Assembly: GCF_022900255.1 (NCBI RefSeq)
Contig: NZ_JALIRM010000012.1
Coordinates: forward strand, 149,831 to 213,830
DNA length: 64,000 bases
Direction: 5' to 3'
From: Lederbergia wuyishanensis
GTDB taxonomy: Bacteria; Bacillota; Bacilli; Bacillales; Bacillaceae_C
In this document: positions 51,453 through 62,794 of the stretch, piece by piece
How positions within the stretch are numbered: the stretch's first letter is position 1
Layout of the letters: each line of letters begins with the position of its first letter
The notes under the pieces: generated by a model
What the model was told of the DNA's origin: nothing
The model's database searches: none
The model's input: the letters and a program-made list of their open reading frames with translations, nothing else
Position numbers and translations under genes: made by a program

Positions 51453-52556
51453 ATGAACGAACAGTTACAACAAAATTTAAAACAAATGGAAATATCGAAA
51501 TTTCAAAATGATTTAGTCCAATGGTTTATTCGTGAGCAACGTGATCTTCCATGGAGGAAAGATTCAGATCCTTATAAGATCTGGGTTTCGGAAATTATGC
51601 TTCAACAAACGAGAGTTGACACTGTTATACCTTATTATGAACGTTTTCTCGAAAAGTTTCCTACTATTGAGGCATTCGCTGATGCAGATGATGAATCTGT
51701 CCTGAAAATTTGGGAGGGATTAGGTTATTATTCACGAGTTCGAAATCTTCATTCTGCTGTTAAGGAAGTTGTTTCACAATACAATGGAAAGGTTCCCAAT
51801 ACGCTAAAGGACATTTCAAAGTTAAAAGGAGTAGGTCCATATACGGCGGGAGCGGTATTAAGCATCGCTTATGGTGTTCCAGAACCTGCTGTGGATGGCA
51901 ATGTCATGCGTGTTCTTTCACGAATTTTACTTATATATGAAGATATTGCAAAACAATCAACACGTAAAATTTTTGAAGATGCAGTAAGGGAAATTATTGA
52001 TCGTGATCATCCATCCTATTTTAATCAAGCATTAATGGAGCTAGGTGCGCTTATATGCACTCCAACGTCTCCATCTTGTTTATTATGTCCAGTAAGGGAA
52101 CATTGCATTGCTTTTTCAGTTGGGGCTGAAAAAGATTTACCCATTAAAACACGCAAAAAATCGACGAAACATGTAGATTTAATTGCAGCAGTTTTAAAGA
52201 CGGATAATGGAAAATATTTAATTCGTAAACGACCTAGTAAAGGACTGCTAGCCAATCTATGGGAATTTCCAATGGTTGAAGATGGGAATTTTATGCAAAT
52301 GCGTACGGCATTAACGAACTACTTAGAAAAGGAAATCAAAGTTAATACACAACTGGAAACAGGAACTTTTACTAAGGTTGATCATGTTTTTTCACATTTA
52401 ACTTGGGCAATTAATGTTTTCGCTGGGACTGTTTCGGGTGATATTAAACTTGAAGACAATTACCTCCTTGTTACAAAAGAGGAGCTTGAAGAATATGCAT
52501 TTCCAGTATCCCATCAAACGATTTGGAAAACGTATAAGGAAAAATATCATTTGTAA
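51453..52556 (+). CDS. mutY: A/G-specific adenine glycosylase
   Basis: A 367-residue MutY. It has [20 protein letters not shown], the helix-hairpin-helix [18 protein letters not shown] with the catalytic Asp in AVDGNVMRV, the [4Fe-4S] cysteines (C-x6-C-x2-C-x5-C in the [17 protein letters not shown] stretch) and a C-terminal Nudix-like 8-oxoG domain. It removes adenine mispaired with 8-oxoguanine. ATG 51453 has AGGGGG upstream. A monocistronic unit. Confidence 0.95.
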   Translation: MNEQLQQNLKQMEISKFQNDLVQWFIREQRDLPWRKDSDPYKIWVSEIMLQQTRVDTVIPYYERFLEKFPTIEAFADADDESVLKIWEGLGYYSRVRNLHSAVKEVVSQYNGKVPNTLKDISKLKGVGPYTAGAVLSIAYGVPEPAVDGNVMRVLSRILLIYEDIAKQSTRKIFEDAVREIIDRDHPSYFNQALMELGALICTPTSPSCLLCPVREHCIAFSVGAEKDLPIKTRKKSTKHVDLIAAVLKTDNGKYLIRKRPSKGLLANLWEFPMVEDGNFMQMRTALTNYLEKEIKVNTQLETGTFTKVDHVFSHLTWAINVFAGTVSGDIKLEDNYLLVTKEELEEYAFPVSHQTIWKTYKEKYHL

Positions 52557-53676
<1,120 letters not shown>

Positions 53677-53757
53677 TAAAACGATCAAAAAATAATTAAA
53701 TTTTTTGGATAACATTCTCACCCTCTGGTTACATTAACAAACGTGGAGGTGAGAAAA

Positions 53758-53946
53758 ATGAACAAGAAATCACAACAATCTCAAACTAACGTTCAAAAAG
53801 TAAGACAACAAAACGCAGCATCTGCTACTGGCCAAAACTTTGGAACTGAGTTTGCAAGCGAAACTGATGCACAACAAGTAAGACAGCAAAATCAACAAGC
53901 TGAAGCAAAAAAAGGTCAAAACTCAGGTAATTTCGGTCAACAGTAA
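53758..53946 (+). CDS. sspE: Gamma-type small acid-soluble spore protein
   Basis: A 62-residue Gln/Asn-rich protein with two repeats of the gamma-SASP signature: NVQKVRQQNAASATGQNFGT and EFASETDAQQVRQQNQQAEA. It is an amino-acid reserve of the spore core and does not bind DNA. ATG 53758 follows GGAGGTGAG. It is shorter than SspE of B. subtilis (84 aa), as in many other Bacillaceae. Transcription in the forespore is expected but I could not place a clear sigma-G promoter. Confidence 0.92.
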   Translation: MNKKSQQSQTNVQKVRQQNAASATGQNFGTEFASETDAQQVRQQNQQAEAKKGQNSGNFGQQ

Positions 53947-53951
53947 TGAAA

Positions 53952-53998
53952 TAATAAGGATCTAACTTTCACATGGCGAAGGTTGGGTCCTTATTTTT
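53952..53998 (+). terminator. Terminator after sspE
   Basis: AATAAGGATCTAACTT pairs (with one mismatch region) with AAGGTTGGGTCCTTATT, then TTTTTTA follows. Confidence 0.85.
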
Positions 53999-54119
53999 TT
54001 ATTATTCGTTAAGTACGAAACTCAAATGTTTAAAAAACGGTAAAAGAACGTTATAATGGTAAAAGAACTTTAAAAGGTTTGTCTGATTCATTATAGGAAA
54101 GCGTATAATTTTTCACAGA

Positions 54120-54262
54120 CTTTATTTTTAAAATGCTGTTTGTCTTAGGCTTCTGACGCTATCGATTCGAGATATAAACCCGCGACTTCAAAAGTCAAAG
54201 AGCTATTTTTTCTCCTCCACATTTACATGATGAAGGTAGGAGGCGTCTTGCGTTTTTCTAAA
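54120..54262. repeat. Second degenerate copy of the interspersed repeat, before ygaC
   Basis: CTGTTTGTCTTAGGCTTCTG, GATTCGAGAT, AAAAGTCAAAGAGC and GGCGTCTTGCGTTTTTC occur in the same order as in the element seen after mutY. The 332-bp gap between sspE and ygaC otherwise contains only the sspE terminator and the ygaC leader. Confidence 0.4.
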
Positions 54263-54278
54263 GAAAGTAGGGAAAGAG

Positions 54279-54809
54279 ATGGGTATTCCCGTTGAAGGCG
54301 ATAACATTCAAATTCATAGTTATAAACATAATGGACATATACACCGAATTTGGGATGAAACCAAAATTTTAAAAGCAACTAAACATCTCGTTATTGGTGC
54401 AAATGATCGAACATTGGTAACAGAATCGGATGGTAGAACGTGGATTACACGTGAACCCGCTATTTGTTATTTCCATACAGATATTTGGTTCAACATTATC
54501 GCGATGATTCGCGAAGACGGTATATATTACTATTGCAATCTTGGCTCACCATATGTGTATGACCAAGAAGCTTTAAAATATATCGATTATGATTTAGATG
54601 TAAAAGTGTACCCAGATATGACGTTTACGCTTCTTGATGAAGATGAATATGAATATCACCGCACTCAAATGGGGTATCCAGACGTAATTGACCATATATT
54701 AAAACGGAATGTAGATAAGTTGGTACGCTGGATCAGAACAAGAAAAGGTCCATTTTCACCGGATTTTATAGATACTTGGTATGATCGATATTTAATGTAT
54801 AGGCGATAA
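54279..54809 (+). CDS. ygaC: YgaC, DUF402 nucleoside tri/diphosphatase-like protein
   Basis: A 176-residue DUF402 protein. Typical are [19 protein letters not shown], the [20 protein letters not shown] core and [15 protein letters not shown], with clustered acidic residues for a divalent metal. Homologues hydrolyse nucleoside tri- and diphosphates. It precedes ygaD as in B. subtilis. GTAGGGAAAGAG stands before ATG 54279. Confidence 0.87.
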   Translation: MGIPVEGDNIQIHSYKHNGHIHRIWDETKILKATKHLVIGANDRTLVTESDGRTWITREPAICYFHTDIWFNIIAMIREDGIYYYCNLGSPYVYDQEALKYIDYDLDVKVYPDMTFTLLDEDEYEYHRTQMGYPDVIDHILKRNVDKLVRWIRTRKGPFSPDFIDTWYDRYLMYRR

Positions 54810-54949
54810 ATTAATACAGGAATGACCTGTTGATCTTATTTCAACAGGTTTATTTCATTCATGGAGCTCAAGGCCATAAGTACGCCTTTTTGCGTCACCT
54901 ACGACTGCATTGCATTGTGTTTTCTCATAAGAAAGGATGCTGGTTTAAG

Positions 54950-56698
54950 TTGGGAATTATACGAAGATATATGGAATTTGTAAAACCTTATAAATGGCGA
55001 ATTGTTGGGACATTGTTTATTGGAGTCATTAAATTTGCGATTCCTCTCCTAATTCCTATTTTGATGAAATATGTTATTGATGATGTAATAGGAGCGAAGG
55101 GATTGTCAGCAGATGAAAAAACTTCACAATTGCTGATGACAATGGGGATAATGCTTCTTTTGTTTGTAGTAGTAAGGCCGCCTGTAGAATATTATCGCCA
55201 ATATTTTGCTCAGTGGACCGCTAGTAAAATTTTGTACGATATCCGTGATAGGATGTTTACTCATATTCAGAAATTGAGTTTTAAATTTTATTCAAATACG
55301 CGTGCAGGGGAAGTCATTTCAAGAATCATAAATGACGTTGAGCAAACGAAAGAATTCGTCATTACTGGATTAATGAATCTTTGGCTTGATGTAACGACTG
55401 TGATTATCGCCATTATAATTATGATTACATTAGATATCCCTCTTACGATTGTATCGCTTGCTGTATTTCCACTGTACATGTTTTCAGTACGCTATTTTTT
55501 TGGGAATTTGCGAAAGTTAACTCGTGCTCGTTCTCAAGCTCTTGCAGAAGTTCAAAGCTATTTACATGAACGTGTAGCGGGAATGTCTATTATTAAAAGT
55601 TTTGCAATTGAAGACCATGAGCAGAAACAATTTGATAAAAACAATGCCAATTTTTTAGATAAGGCGTTAACTCATACAAGCTGGACTGCGAAGGCTTTTT
55701 CCGTTGTCAATACGATTACCGACCTTGCACCGCTAATTGTAATTACTTATGCAGGGTATCAAGTTATTCATGAAAATCTTTCCATTGGTACATTGGTCGC
55801 ATTTATGGGTTATGTGGAAAGATTATATAATCCGTTACGACGTCTTGTAAATTCATCTACTACTCTCACACAATCAATTGCATCTATGGATCGCGTTTTT
55901 GGTTTAATAGATGAGAAGTATGATATCGATGATGCTCCTGACGCAATAGAATTAAAGTCTGTAGTAGGGAATATTAAACTAGAAAACGTAACGTTCGCAT
56001 ATGATGAGAAAGAGGAACCGATTCTTCGTAATATCAATCTCGATGTAAAAGCAGGGGAAACAATCGCATTTGTAGGTATGAGCGGTGGTGGAAAATCCTC
56101 ACTTGTCAGCCTTATTCCGAGATTTTATGATGTTAATGAAGGTAGGGTATTGTTAGATGGCGTTGATATTCGGAAGTTTAAAGTAAGGAGCCTTCGAGAT
56201 AAAATCGGTATGGTTCTTCAAGATAATATTTTATTTAGTGATTCTGTTAAATCCAATATTTTACTAGGAAAGCCTAATAGTTCTGATGAAGAGGTTCGCT
56301 TAGCAGCTGACGCGGCAAATGCTCATGATTTTATTATGGATTTGCCATTTGGCTACGATACGAAAGTCGGGGAGCGTGGAGTAAAACTTTCTGGGGGACA
56401 AAAGCAACGTGTTGCGATTGCTCGAGTATTTTTGAAAAACCCGCCAATTCTTATATTGGATGAAGCAACTTCAGCACTCGATCTCGAAAGTGAACACCTT
56501 ATTCAAGAGGCACTCGAAAAGCTCGCTAAAGATCGAACTACGTTTATTATTGCACATAGATTATCGACCATTACACATGCCGATAGAATTGTATTAGTTG
56601 AACATGGTGAAATTAAAGAAGTAGGAACACATGAAGAATTAATGAAGAAGCAGGGAAAATACCATCAGTTATTCCAAGTACAACAACTAGATAATTAA
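54950..56698 (+). CDS. ygaD: YgaD, ABC transporter (fused permease and ATPase)
   Basis: A 582-residue type IV ABC half-transporter with six helices (first at [20 protein letters not shown]), Walker [10 protein letters not shown], signature LSGGQKQR and Walker [13 protein letters not shown]. It resembles multidrug or lipid exporters (MsbA/LmrA type). The frame stays open to 54830, but the family starts with the Gly-Ile-Ile-Arg-Arg-Tyr segment, so TTG 54950 is my choice. Its gene neighbours match B. subtilis. Substrate unknown. Confidence 0.88.
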   Translation: MGIIRRYMEFVKPYKWRIVGTLFIGVIKFAIPLLIPILMKYVIDDVIGAKGLSADEKTSQLLMTMGIMLLLFVVVRPPVEYYRQYFAQWTASKILYDIRDRMFTHIQKLSFKFYSNTRAGEVISRIINDVEQTKEFVITGLMNLWLDVTTVIIAIIIMITLDIPLTIVSLAVFPLYMFSVRYFFGNLRKLTRARSQALAEVQSYLHERVAGMSIIKSFAIEDHEQKQFDKNNANFLDKALTHTSWTAKAFSVVNTITDLAPLIVITYAGYQVIHENLSIGTLVAFMGYVERLYNPLRRLVNSSTTLTQSIASMDRVFGLIDEKYDIDDAPDAIELKSVVGNIKLENVTFAYDEKEEPILRNINLDVKAGETIAFVGMSGGGKSSLVSLIPRFYDVNEGRVLLDGVDIRKFKVRSLRDKIGMVLQDNILFSDSVKSNILLGKPNSSDEEVRLAADAANAHDFIMDLPFGYDTKVGERGVKLSGGQKQRVAIARVFLKNPPILILDEATSALDLESEHLIQEALEKLAKDRTTFIIAHRLSTITHADRIVLVEHGEIKEVGTHEELMKKQGKYHQLFQVQQLDN

Positions 56699-56708
56699 AG
56701 AATAATAG

Positions 56709-56746
56709 AAAAGCTCTGAGTTCACAAAAGTACTCAGAGCTTTTTA
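56709..56746. terminator. Bidirectional terminator between ygaD and ygaE
   Basis: AAAAGCTCTGAGT (56709-56721) pairs with ACTCAGAGCTTTT (56732-56744), with an A-tract before and a T-tract after. It overlaps the last codons of the convergent ygaE. Confidence 0.9.
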
Positions 56747-57783
56747 AGATGGAATTTTTGATAAGTACGAATGACTTTATCTAAATGTTCAAGTTGTTCT
56801 TCATATTCAATGATATCGGAAAGAATGTGCATTAAATGAAAAGGTTGAAATTCATCTTCCGTTTCGCTATTTTTGATTTCTTGTAGAAAAGCGTTCATTA
56901 ACTGTTCTCTGTTAAAAATGTTCTCATTAAATAATTCAAAATCTTGAGGTACTCGCCCAATAAATTTTTGAAGCAGTTGTTCATGGTAACTTAACAAGTA
57001 ATCAAGTCTTTCACGTGTATCATTTTGTAATGCAATAGGAAGTTCGTACAAGATGTTTTTATGTCGGTGTTGTAGTTTTAAGATTTCAAAACTTTTTTGA
57101 TTAACTTGAATCATCTGTCTATAAATGACTAACTTTCTGGCATTAGAATACTCGGATTTTTTTAAATATCTCCGTTCCTCTTTATACATACTGTATAACT
57201 GATTCGTGCTGCCAATTCGCTCTTTAATTGTACCAAGTTCTTTTTTCAACAATCTATCTTCCGATGCAAATCTAGATGTCAGCCTTATCCATTTAATAAT
57301 ATCTTCTGATACATCGGAAATACCTTGGAAAAGCTTTGTTTCGTATTTTGGTGGCAGAAAGATAAAGTTGACTGCAAACGAAGCTAATATTCCAAGTAAA
57401 ATGGTTGCCGATCGAACGACAGAAAATTGAAGAAAGTCTTCGGCAGGAGCCGACATGACTGCTATAATTGTTACAAGTGCAAGCCTAATTGCATTCTCCA
57501 ATTTCACCTTTACCATGATACCTATAGTAATGATTGCGGCAAAGCCTATAATTAAAAAGTGATTTCCAAAGGATAATACGAAAATAATGGCAATGATTGC
57601 CCCTATAATATTACCTTGAACTTGTTCAAGTAACGTTAAGTAGGAGCGATAAATCGTTGGCTGAATAGCAAATACCGCCGCAATCCCAGCGAAAACAGGT
57701 GAAGGTATTTGGAGAAGCTCTGCAACATAAAGTGCTAAAATAATGGCTATTCCCGTTTTTAGCATGCGGGCACCAAGCTTCAT
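56734..57783 (-). CDS. ygaE: YgaE, aromatic-acid-exporter/FUSC family membrane protein
   Basis: A 349-residue protein with four to five membrane helices in the first ~145 residues (KTGIAIILALYVAELLQIPS, FAGIAAVFAIQPT) and a long helical cytoplasmic part, as in the ArAE/DUF939 family. Members are thought to export small aromatic acids; this is unproven here. AAAGGAC precedes the ATG at 57783. Its order against hemL matches B. subtilis. Confidence 0.87.
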   Translation of the reverse strand: MKLGARMLKTGIAIILALYVAELLQIPSPVFAGIAAVFAIQPTIYRSYLTLLEQVQGNIIGAIIAIIFVLSFGNHFLIIGFAAIITIGIMVKVKLENAIRLALVTIIAVMSAPAEDFLQFSVVRSATILLGILASFAVNFIFLPPKYETKLFQGISDVSEDIIKWIRLTSRFASEDRLLKKELGTIKERIGSTNQLYSMYKEERRYLKKSEYSNARKLVIYRQMIQVNQKSFEILKLQHRHKNILYELPIALQNDTRERLDYLLSYHEQLLQKFIGRVPQDFELFNENIFNREQLMNAFLQEIKNSETEDEFQPFHLMHILSDIIEYEEQLEHLDKVIRTYQKFHLKKL

Positions 57784-57901
57784 GGGTTTTAAGTCCTTTC
57801 CTAAAATCTTTTATATAGCTATAGCGCCTTTCCACTAGTAAACTTTTTGTTATCTTAAGTCAACATTTGCAAATATCTATTAATAGGCGCTTTCAGCTTT
57901 T

Positions 57902-59182
57902 CTATTTAAATGCATTTTCAACTGCTCGTATTGTTTGTAAAATATCTTCTTCGGAATGTGCTGTTGTAATAAACCAAGCTTCGTATTTAGATGGGGCAAG
58001 GTTGATCCCTTGATGCAGCATCTTTTTGAAAAATGTTGCAAATAATTCCCCGTCTGTCGCCTCAGCTTGTTCATAGTTTATAACTTTTTCCTCTGTAAAA
58101 TAAACAGTTAATGCTCCTTTTAAACGATTGGTTGTTATAGGTGCGTTATATTTTTCAGCAGCTTTTAATATTCCTTCTTCAAGCATTGCCCCTAGTTTGT
58201 CAAGGCGTTCATATATACCAGGCTCCTGCAGTACTTCAAGGCAAGCAATACCAGATAGCATAGAAGCGGGATTTCCAGCCATCGTTCCTGCTTGATATGC
58301 AGGACCAAGTGGAGCAACTTTTTCCATGATGTCATTACGCCCTCCATATGCCCCTATTGGAAGTCCGCCGCCAATAATTTTACCTAGTGCTGTTAAATCA
58401 GGTGTAACACCAAGTAAATTTTGAGCCCCTCCATACATAAACCGAAACGCAGTTATAACTTCATCGAAAATAAGAAGTGCCCCTTTTTCATGAGTAATTT
58501 CTTTAACTTTTTCCAGATATCCCGGAAGCGGTTCGACAATTCCAAAATTCCCAACAATCGGTTCAGTTAGTACAGCTGCAATTTCATTACCCCATTTATC
58601 CATCGCCTCAATAAAGGATTCGATATCATTATATGGAACTGTAATGACTTCTTGTGCAATGCTCACGGGTACTCCTGCAGAATCGGGCATACCTAATTGG
58701 GAAGGACCTGATCCAGCTGCAACTAAAACTAAGTCCGAGTGCCCATGGTAACACCCAGCGAATTTAAGGATTTTATCTCTGCCGGTATATGCTCTTGCCA
58801 CACGTATCGTTGTCATAACTGCTTCCGTTCCGGAATTAACGAATCTGACTTTATCTAGTGAAGGAATAGCTTCCTTAATCATTTTTGCGAATTTTACTTC
58901 ATGTGGGGTAGGAGTTCCGTATAACACTCCTGTTTCCGCTGCTTTCTTAATAGCTTCAGTAATATGTGGATGAGCATGTCCTGTAATAATAGGGCCATAT
59001 GCTGCCAAATAGTCAATATATCGGTTTCCATCCACGTCGTACAAATAGGCACCCTTCGCTCTTTCCATCGTTACTGGAGAGCCACCGCCAACCGCTTTAT
59101 ATGATCTAGAAGGACTATTTACACCCCCAACAATATGTTTCAATGCTTCCTTATGTATTTCTTCTGAATGTGTAAAATTCAT
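57902..59182 (-). CDS. gsaB: Glutamate-1-semialdehyde 2,1-aminomutase (GsaB/HemL type)
   Basis: A 426-residue class III PLP aminotransferase: [18 protein letters not shown] at the start, [32 protein letters not shown] and [19 protein letters not shown] with the Schiff-base Lys. It makes 5-aminolevulinate from glutamate-1-semialdehyde for heme. Its place between ygaE and bcp identifies it as the GsaB paralogue rather than the hem-operon HemL. GGAG stands before the ATG at 59182. Confidence 0.93.
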   Translation of the reverse strand: MNFTHSEEIHKEALKHIVGGVNSPSRSYKAVGGGSPVTMERAKGAYLYDVDGNRYIDYLAAYGPIITGHAHPHITEAIKKAAETGVLYGTPTPHEVKFAKMIKEAIPSLDKVRFVNSGTEAVMTTIRVARAYTGRDKILKFAGCYHGHSDLVLVAAGSGPSQLGMPDSAGVPVSIAQEVITVPYNDIESFIEAMDKWGNEIAAVLTEPIVGNFGIVEPLPGYLEKVKEITHEKGALLIFDEVITAFRFMYGGAQNLLGVTPDLTALGKIIGGGLPIGAYGGRNDIMEKVAPLGPAYQAGTMAGNPASMLSGIACLEVLQEPGIYERLDKLGAMLEEGILKAAEKYNAPITTNRLKGALTVYFTEEKVINYEQAEATDGELFATFFKKMLHQGINLAPSKYEAWFITTAHSEEDILQTIRAVENAFK

Positions 59183-59335
59183 ATAAAACGACTCTCCTTA
59201 TTAATATCAGCTTCTATTCATTGTAGTCCTTCAATGAATTCTTCGCAATTATTGACTGTGCGCTTAAAAGCATGGTCTATGTAGAATTTACATAACGTAA
59301 ACTAAATGGACAAGAAACTTAAGAGGTGATGTCAC

Positions 59336-59749
59336 ATTTGGTATATCCTCTTTTTTGCAGTTATTCTTTGCCTTCTCATGGCATTAAGAATATTGTTTAT
59401 TCCCGATAGATTCAAATTTAAACAAGTGTCCTTTGAAAACTTTGTATTCCTTGCTTGTACGTATGCCATTATTATGATTGGATTTGGTCTCTTGTTTTTA
59501 TTACTTGAACTTAGAGGAATGACCATTATTATTGATACAACAGCTGTACAAGATAAAGGCTGGAGCGAAAGACTTGCAACTTCCGTATATTTAAGTGCGA
59601 TTACACTTTTTTCAGTTGGATATGGCGACGTTGTTCCTATAGGAGTGGGTCGTTTACTTGTCATGTTGGAAGCTCTTCTTGGATATACGATTCCCGCTGC
59701 TTTTGTGGTACGCTCCTTTCTTGAATATGAACCTCGGAAGCGGAAATAA
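59336..59749 (+). CDS. Two-helix potassium channel pore protein, probable AUU start
   Basis: The pore motif TLFSVGYGDVVP (K+ selectivity filter GYGD) is flanked by membrane helices. ATG 59378 would start inside the first helix and has no ribosome site. The same frame extends upstream through WYILFFAVILCLL, a good helix, to ATT 59336, 5 nt after GAGGTGAT; a stop precedes it (59327). So I favour a rare AUU start giving 137 residues. It resembles the two-TM ion channel family (Ion_trans_2). A frameshift near 59337 that hides a TTG start is the alternative. Function: K+ conductance; no regulatory domain is attached. Confidence 0.75.
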   Translation: MWYILFFAVILCLLMALRILFIPDRFKFKQVSFENFVFLACTYAIIMIGFGLLFLLLELRGMTIIIDTTAVQDKGWSERLATSVYLSAITLFSVGYGDVVPIGVGRLLVMLEALLGYTIPAAFVVRSFLEYEPRKRK

Positions 59750-59802
59750 ATGCTCCTATTTGATAAGCTAGATATAATAAGTATGTAAGGGAGGCGTAAA
59801 TC

Positions 59803-60276
59803 ATGACGGATAAAACAAAAGTTAAAGCACCAGAATTTAGTCTGCCTGCTAGAAATGGCGAACAAGTAAAACTTAGTGACTTTCAAGGTAAAAAACATGT
59901 GATCCTTTATTTTTATCCAAAAGATATGACACCTGGATGCACGACCCAAGCATGTGATTTTCGTGATTTTCATAAGGATTTTTCAGATTTGGATGCCGTC
60001 ATTTTGGGAGTAAGCCCCGACCCTTTGACAAAACATGAAAAATTCGTTGAAAAGTACAAGCTACCTTTTCTATTGCTAGTAGACGAAAATCATGAAGTGG
60101 CAGAAAAGTATGGAGTGTGGAAATTAAAATCAATGTTTGGAAAAGAATATATGGGGATTGAGCGATCAACCTTTATCATTAATAAAGAAGGGATAATTGT
60201 AAAAGAATGGAGGAAAGTAAGGGTAAAGGGGCATGTTGAAGAAGCACTTCAGTTTTTAAGGGAAGAATATTCATAA
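59803..60276 (+). CDS. bcp: Thioredoxin-dependent thiol peroxidase (BCP/PrxQ)
   Basis: A 157-residue peroxiredoxin. YFYPKDMTPGCTTQACDFRD has the peroxidatic Cys in TPGCT and a resolving Cys five residues on, the PrxQ pattern. It reduces hydroperoxides with thioredoxin. It is YgaF in B. subtilis and, with perR nearby, forms an oxidative-stress neighbourhood. AAGGGAGG precedes ATG 59803. Confidence 0.93.
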   Translation: MTDKTKVKAPEFSLPARNGEQVKLSDFQGKKHVILYFYPKDMTPGCTTQACDFRDFHKDFSDLDAVILGVSPDPLTKHEKFVEKYKLPFLLLVDENHEVAEKYGVWKLKSMFGKEYMGIERSTFIINKEGIIVKEWRKVRVKGHVEEALQFLREEYS

Positions 60277-60380
60277 AAAAATTGGCCTATTTATTACATA
60301 TCTTGGCTGTTGTCCATTCTAAAAATGACAGTCTGCATAATGTATATTAGGGCATACCTCCTCAATAGGAAAATACATTG

Positions 60381-60412
60381 TGGGCTGTGATATACAGCCC
60401 TATTTTTTTTTC
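60381..60412 (+). terminator. Terminator after bcp
   Basis: GGGCTGT pairs with ACAGCCC around GATAT, followed by TATTTTTTTTT. Upstream, AATGTAT and ATACATT bracket 60336-60377 and may form another stem. Confidence 0.88.
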
Positions 60413-60493
60413 TTAATAGCGATTTCATAAATGAGAATATATAAGCAGTTAATGATAATATATATGTAATAATTATTTATTGGAGGGCCAAAT

Positions 60494-61039
60494 TTGAAAA
60501 TTTATACTAAAACTGGAGATAAAGGAACGACATCATTAGTTTATGGAGACAGAGTTTCCAAAAATGATGTTAGAGTCGAAGCTTATGGTACATGTGACGA
60601 AGCAAATTCAATGATTGGACTTGCATTAAGTCATGTAGAAAATACCAATAATACTGATATTAAAGAAGTGCGTTCATTTTTTCATAAAGTACAAACGGCT
60701 TTATTCCATGTAGGAGCAGAATTGTCTACACCTACCGGGAAAGAAGTCAAATGGAAGCTAAGTGAGGAAGACTTAAAAGAACTGGAAATGGTAATTGATC
60801 AATTGGATGGAGCGTTACCACCATTAAGTAACTTTATCTTGCCAGGAGGACATCCTGCCGGGGCAACTCTCCATTTGGCGAGAACTGTTGTCCGAAGAGC
60901 TGAAAGAATAACCGTCTCTATTGAAGAGGTTAATCCATTAGTACTTTCTTATTTAAATCGACTCTCAGACTTCCTATTTGTGGCCGCACGATATGTAAAC
61001 CATAAACTAGGTGCTGAAGAATTAAAGCTGCATGAATGA
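60494..61039 (+). CDS. Cob(I)alamin adenosyltransferase, PduO type
   Basis: A 181-residue PduO-type ATP:corrinoid adenosyltransferase: IYTKTGDKGTTSLVYGDRVS with the ATP-binding TxTGDxGxT, VEAYGTCDEANSMIG, LARTVVRRAER and NRLSDFLFVAARY. It makes adenosylcobalamin from cob(I)alamin and ATP. It starts at TTG 60494 after GGAGGG. No other cobalamin gene is near; it is not normally between bcp and perR in B. subtilis, so it is a local insertion. Confidence 0.93.
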   Translation: MKIYTKTGDKGTTSLVYGDRVSKNDVRVEAYGTCDEANSMIGLALSHVENTNNTDIKEVRSFFHKVQTALFHVGAELSTPTGKEVKWKLSEEDLKELEMVIDQLDGALPPLSNFILPGGHPAGATLHLARTVVRRAERITVSIEEVNPLVLSYLNRLSDFLFVAARYVNHKLGAEELKLHE

Positions 61040-61049
61040 TGTGAAATCA

Positions 61050-61096
61050 TTGACAAATAAACCAATTTGTTAGTACACTAATTATAAGAATTATAA
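61050..61096 (+). promoter_or_regulatory. perR promoter with a PerR box
   Basis: TTGACA (61050-61055) and TACACT (61074-61079) are 18 bp apart. TTATAAGAATTATAA (61082-61096) follows, one base off the PerR/Fur-type 7-1-7 box TTATAATnATTATAA and covering the likely start. It fits negative autoregulation of perR. Confidence 0.8.
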
Positions 61097-61130
61097 ATAG
61101 ATAATCAATTTTACTTTAGAAAAGAGGTGC

Positions 61131-61571
61131 ATGGCGGTGTCAGAAATTCAATTAAAAGAAGCTATCCATACATTGAAAGAGACGGGAGTCCGGATTACAC
61201 CTCAACGTCATGCAATTTTGGAATATTTGATTCAATCCATGTCTCATCCAACTGCAGATGAAATATATAAATCACTTGAAGGTAAATTTCCAAATATGAG
61301 CGTTGCCACTGTTTATAATAACTTACGCGTATTTCGAGAAGCCGGACTAGTAAAAGAACTCACATATGGAGATGCTTCTAGTCGTTTCGATTTTGTTACT
61401 TCAGATCATTATCATATTATTTGTGAAAATTGCGGTAAGATTGTCGATTTCCATTATCCTGGATTGGATGAAGTTGAACACCTTGCTTCTAGTGTCACTG
61501 GTTTTAAGGTAGGACATCATCGCATGGAAATATATGGTATATGCCCTGAATGTGATAAAGGAACACACTAA
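61131..61571 (+). CDS. perR: Peroxide-responsive repressor PerR (Fur family)
   Basis: A 146-residue Fur-family repressor closely matching B. subtilis Per[58 protein letters not shown] and two CxxC zinc pairs (CENC, CPEC). The His and Asp residues used for iron-catalysed oxidation sensing are in the expected places. It represses peroxide-defence genes when Fe/Mn-bound. ATG 61131 and GTG 61137 are both possible. A PerR box overlaps its own start site. Confidence 0.95.
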   Translation: MAVSEIQLKEAIHTLKETGVRITPQRHAILEYLIQSMSHPTADEIYKSLEGKFPNMSVATVYNNLRVFREAGLVKELTYGDASSRFDFVTSDHYHIICENCGKIVDFHYPGLDEVEHLASSVTGFKVGHHRMEIYGICPECDKGTH

Positions 61572-61577
61572 AAAATG

Positions 61578-61617
61578 TAAAAGCAAGCAACTAATTTCGG
61601 TTGCTTGCTTTTTTTGT
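61578..61617 (+). terminator. Terminator after perR
   Basis: AAGCAAGCAAC pairs with GGTTGCTTGCTT (one bulge) and TTTTTTG follows. Confidence 0.88.
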
Positions 61618-61625
61618 TGTGTCAA

Positions 61626-62249
61626 TTATTCGATATTTTCTTCATTTTGCCCTGTTACTAATACTTCTTCTTTACGAAATCTACTGTAGCAAATAGTAAA
61701 AATTAGATAAGCGGTAATACTGAAAATAACCAAAAATGTAACTGGAATTAGAAACAATAATGAAACCATTGCCACTAATAAAATTACACAGAGAATTGTT
61801 GAAAGAGCATATCGTATAGAAAAGAAAAACGAGTTTTTTATGACTTGCCATAAGGTTAATCGATAGTGAACCATCATCGGAAAAACATACACTAATGTAA
61901 AAGTAACAATTAATCCTAATAAAAACAAAGAAGCAAATAATAAAGTATGCAATTTTGGATTAAATGTATTCACCAGCATGAAATCAATATAAAAGATGCT
62001 AGCGAAGATAAAGAAAATGATACCTACAATAAAACTTTGTTTGAAATTTTCTTTAAAGAACCGGAAAAAAGGTATGAATATAGCTGTATCTTTTTTCATC
62101 ACCCATTGTCTAATTACCCCAAACATTGCTGCAGTAGCGGGAAAAATAGTAATGATAGGTAAGCACATCAAAACCCATATAATATTTAATAAGAAGAAAA
62201 AAGATAAAACTTCAAGTATACTGTACAATCTGCTATTTAATATATTCAT
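61626..62249 (-). CDS. YesL-like DUF624 membrane protein
   Basis: A 207-residue protein with five hydrophobic segments, beginning SRLYSILEVLSFFFLLNIIW and containing CLPIITIFPATAAMFGVIRQ, the DUF624/YesL signature. Family members often accompany sugar ABC transporters; here none is near. GGTGGG stands before the ATG at 62249. Function unknown. Confidence 0.82.
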   Translation of the reverse strand: MNILNSRLYSILEVLSFFFLLNIIWVLMCLPIITIFPATAAMFGVIRQWVMKKDTAIFIPFFRFFKENFKQSFIVGIIFFIFASIFYIDFMLVNTFNPKLHTLLFASLFLLGLIVTFTLVYVFPMMVHYRLTLWQVIKNSFFFSIRYALSTILCVILLVAMVSLLFLIPVTFLVIFSITAYLIFTICYSRFRKEEVLVTGQNEENIE

Positions 62250-62298
62250 TGCGTCCCACCAAAAAGTTTAATTGTATGTTTAGATTAGTTAAATTAAA

Positions 62299-62658
62299 TT
62301 AATCATTAGTATTTCTTTTCCTATTATATTTTTCATCAAATTCTTTTCCTTCTAAGTTAGGATCGACAGTAAGTGGTTCACGACAATACATGCACATATC
62401 GACACGTCCTAAAATCTTTGTAGGTTTACCACAATTTGGACATATGACCTGCAACGCTTTGGTTGATAGCATCCCTATCCAAAAATAAACTAGGGTGCTT
62501 GCTACAATAGCCAATAATCCTAGAAGCATAAATATAGTCATAACCACGACGTTTGTTTTAAAGAAAATCCCTAAGTACATAATCACAAAACCGATAAAAA
62601 CGAGTGACAACGCAAAAGTACGTATTTTATTAATTTTATTTGAATATTTTCTAGCCAT
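62299..62658 (-). CDS. ygzB: YgzB, UPF0295 membrane protein
   Basis: A 119-residue protein starting [20 protein letters not shown], with two membrane helices and a zinc-ribbon-like [20 protein letters not shown] pattern (CPNC and CMYC pairs). It matches YgzB. The frame extends upstream to 62703, but AGGAGGG lies 8 nt before the ATG at 62658. Function unknown; position before ygxA matches B. subtilis. Confidence 0.9.
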   Translation of the reverse strand: MARKYSNKINKIRTFALSLVFIGFVIMYLGIFFKTNVVVMTIFMLLGLLAIVASTLVYFWIGMLSTKALQVICPNCGKPTKILGRVDMCMYCREPLTVDPNLEGKEFDEKYNRKRNTND

Positions 62659-62794
62659 GTTAAGCCCTCCTGAAAAAACTATACCACAATCATCAGAAAA
62701 CATCTTACAATATTAAGGCGATAAATTGAACTTGCAGGAATTCAAGAAAGAACTGTCGAAATGAAATAAGGAAAATATATTGGAGGAGTTTAAC

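Noticed and set aside
59332..59973. 213-residue minus-strand frame over the K+ channel and bcp
   Set aside because: It lies antisense to two well-supported genes and has no domain; a shadow of their codon bias.
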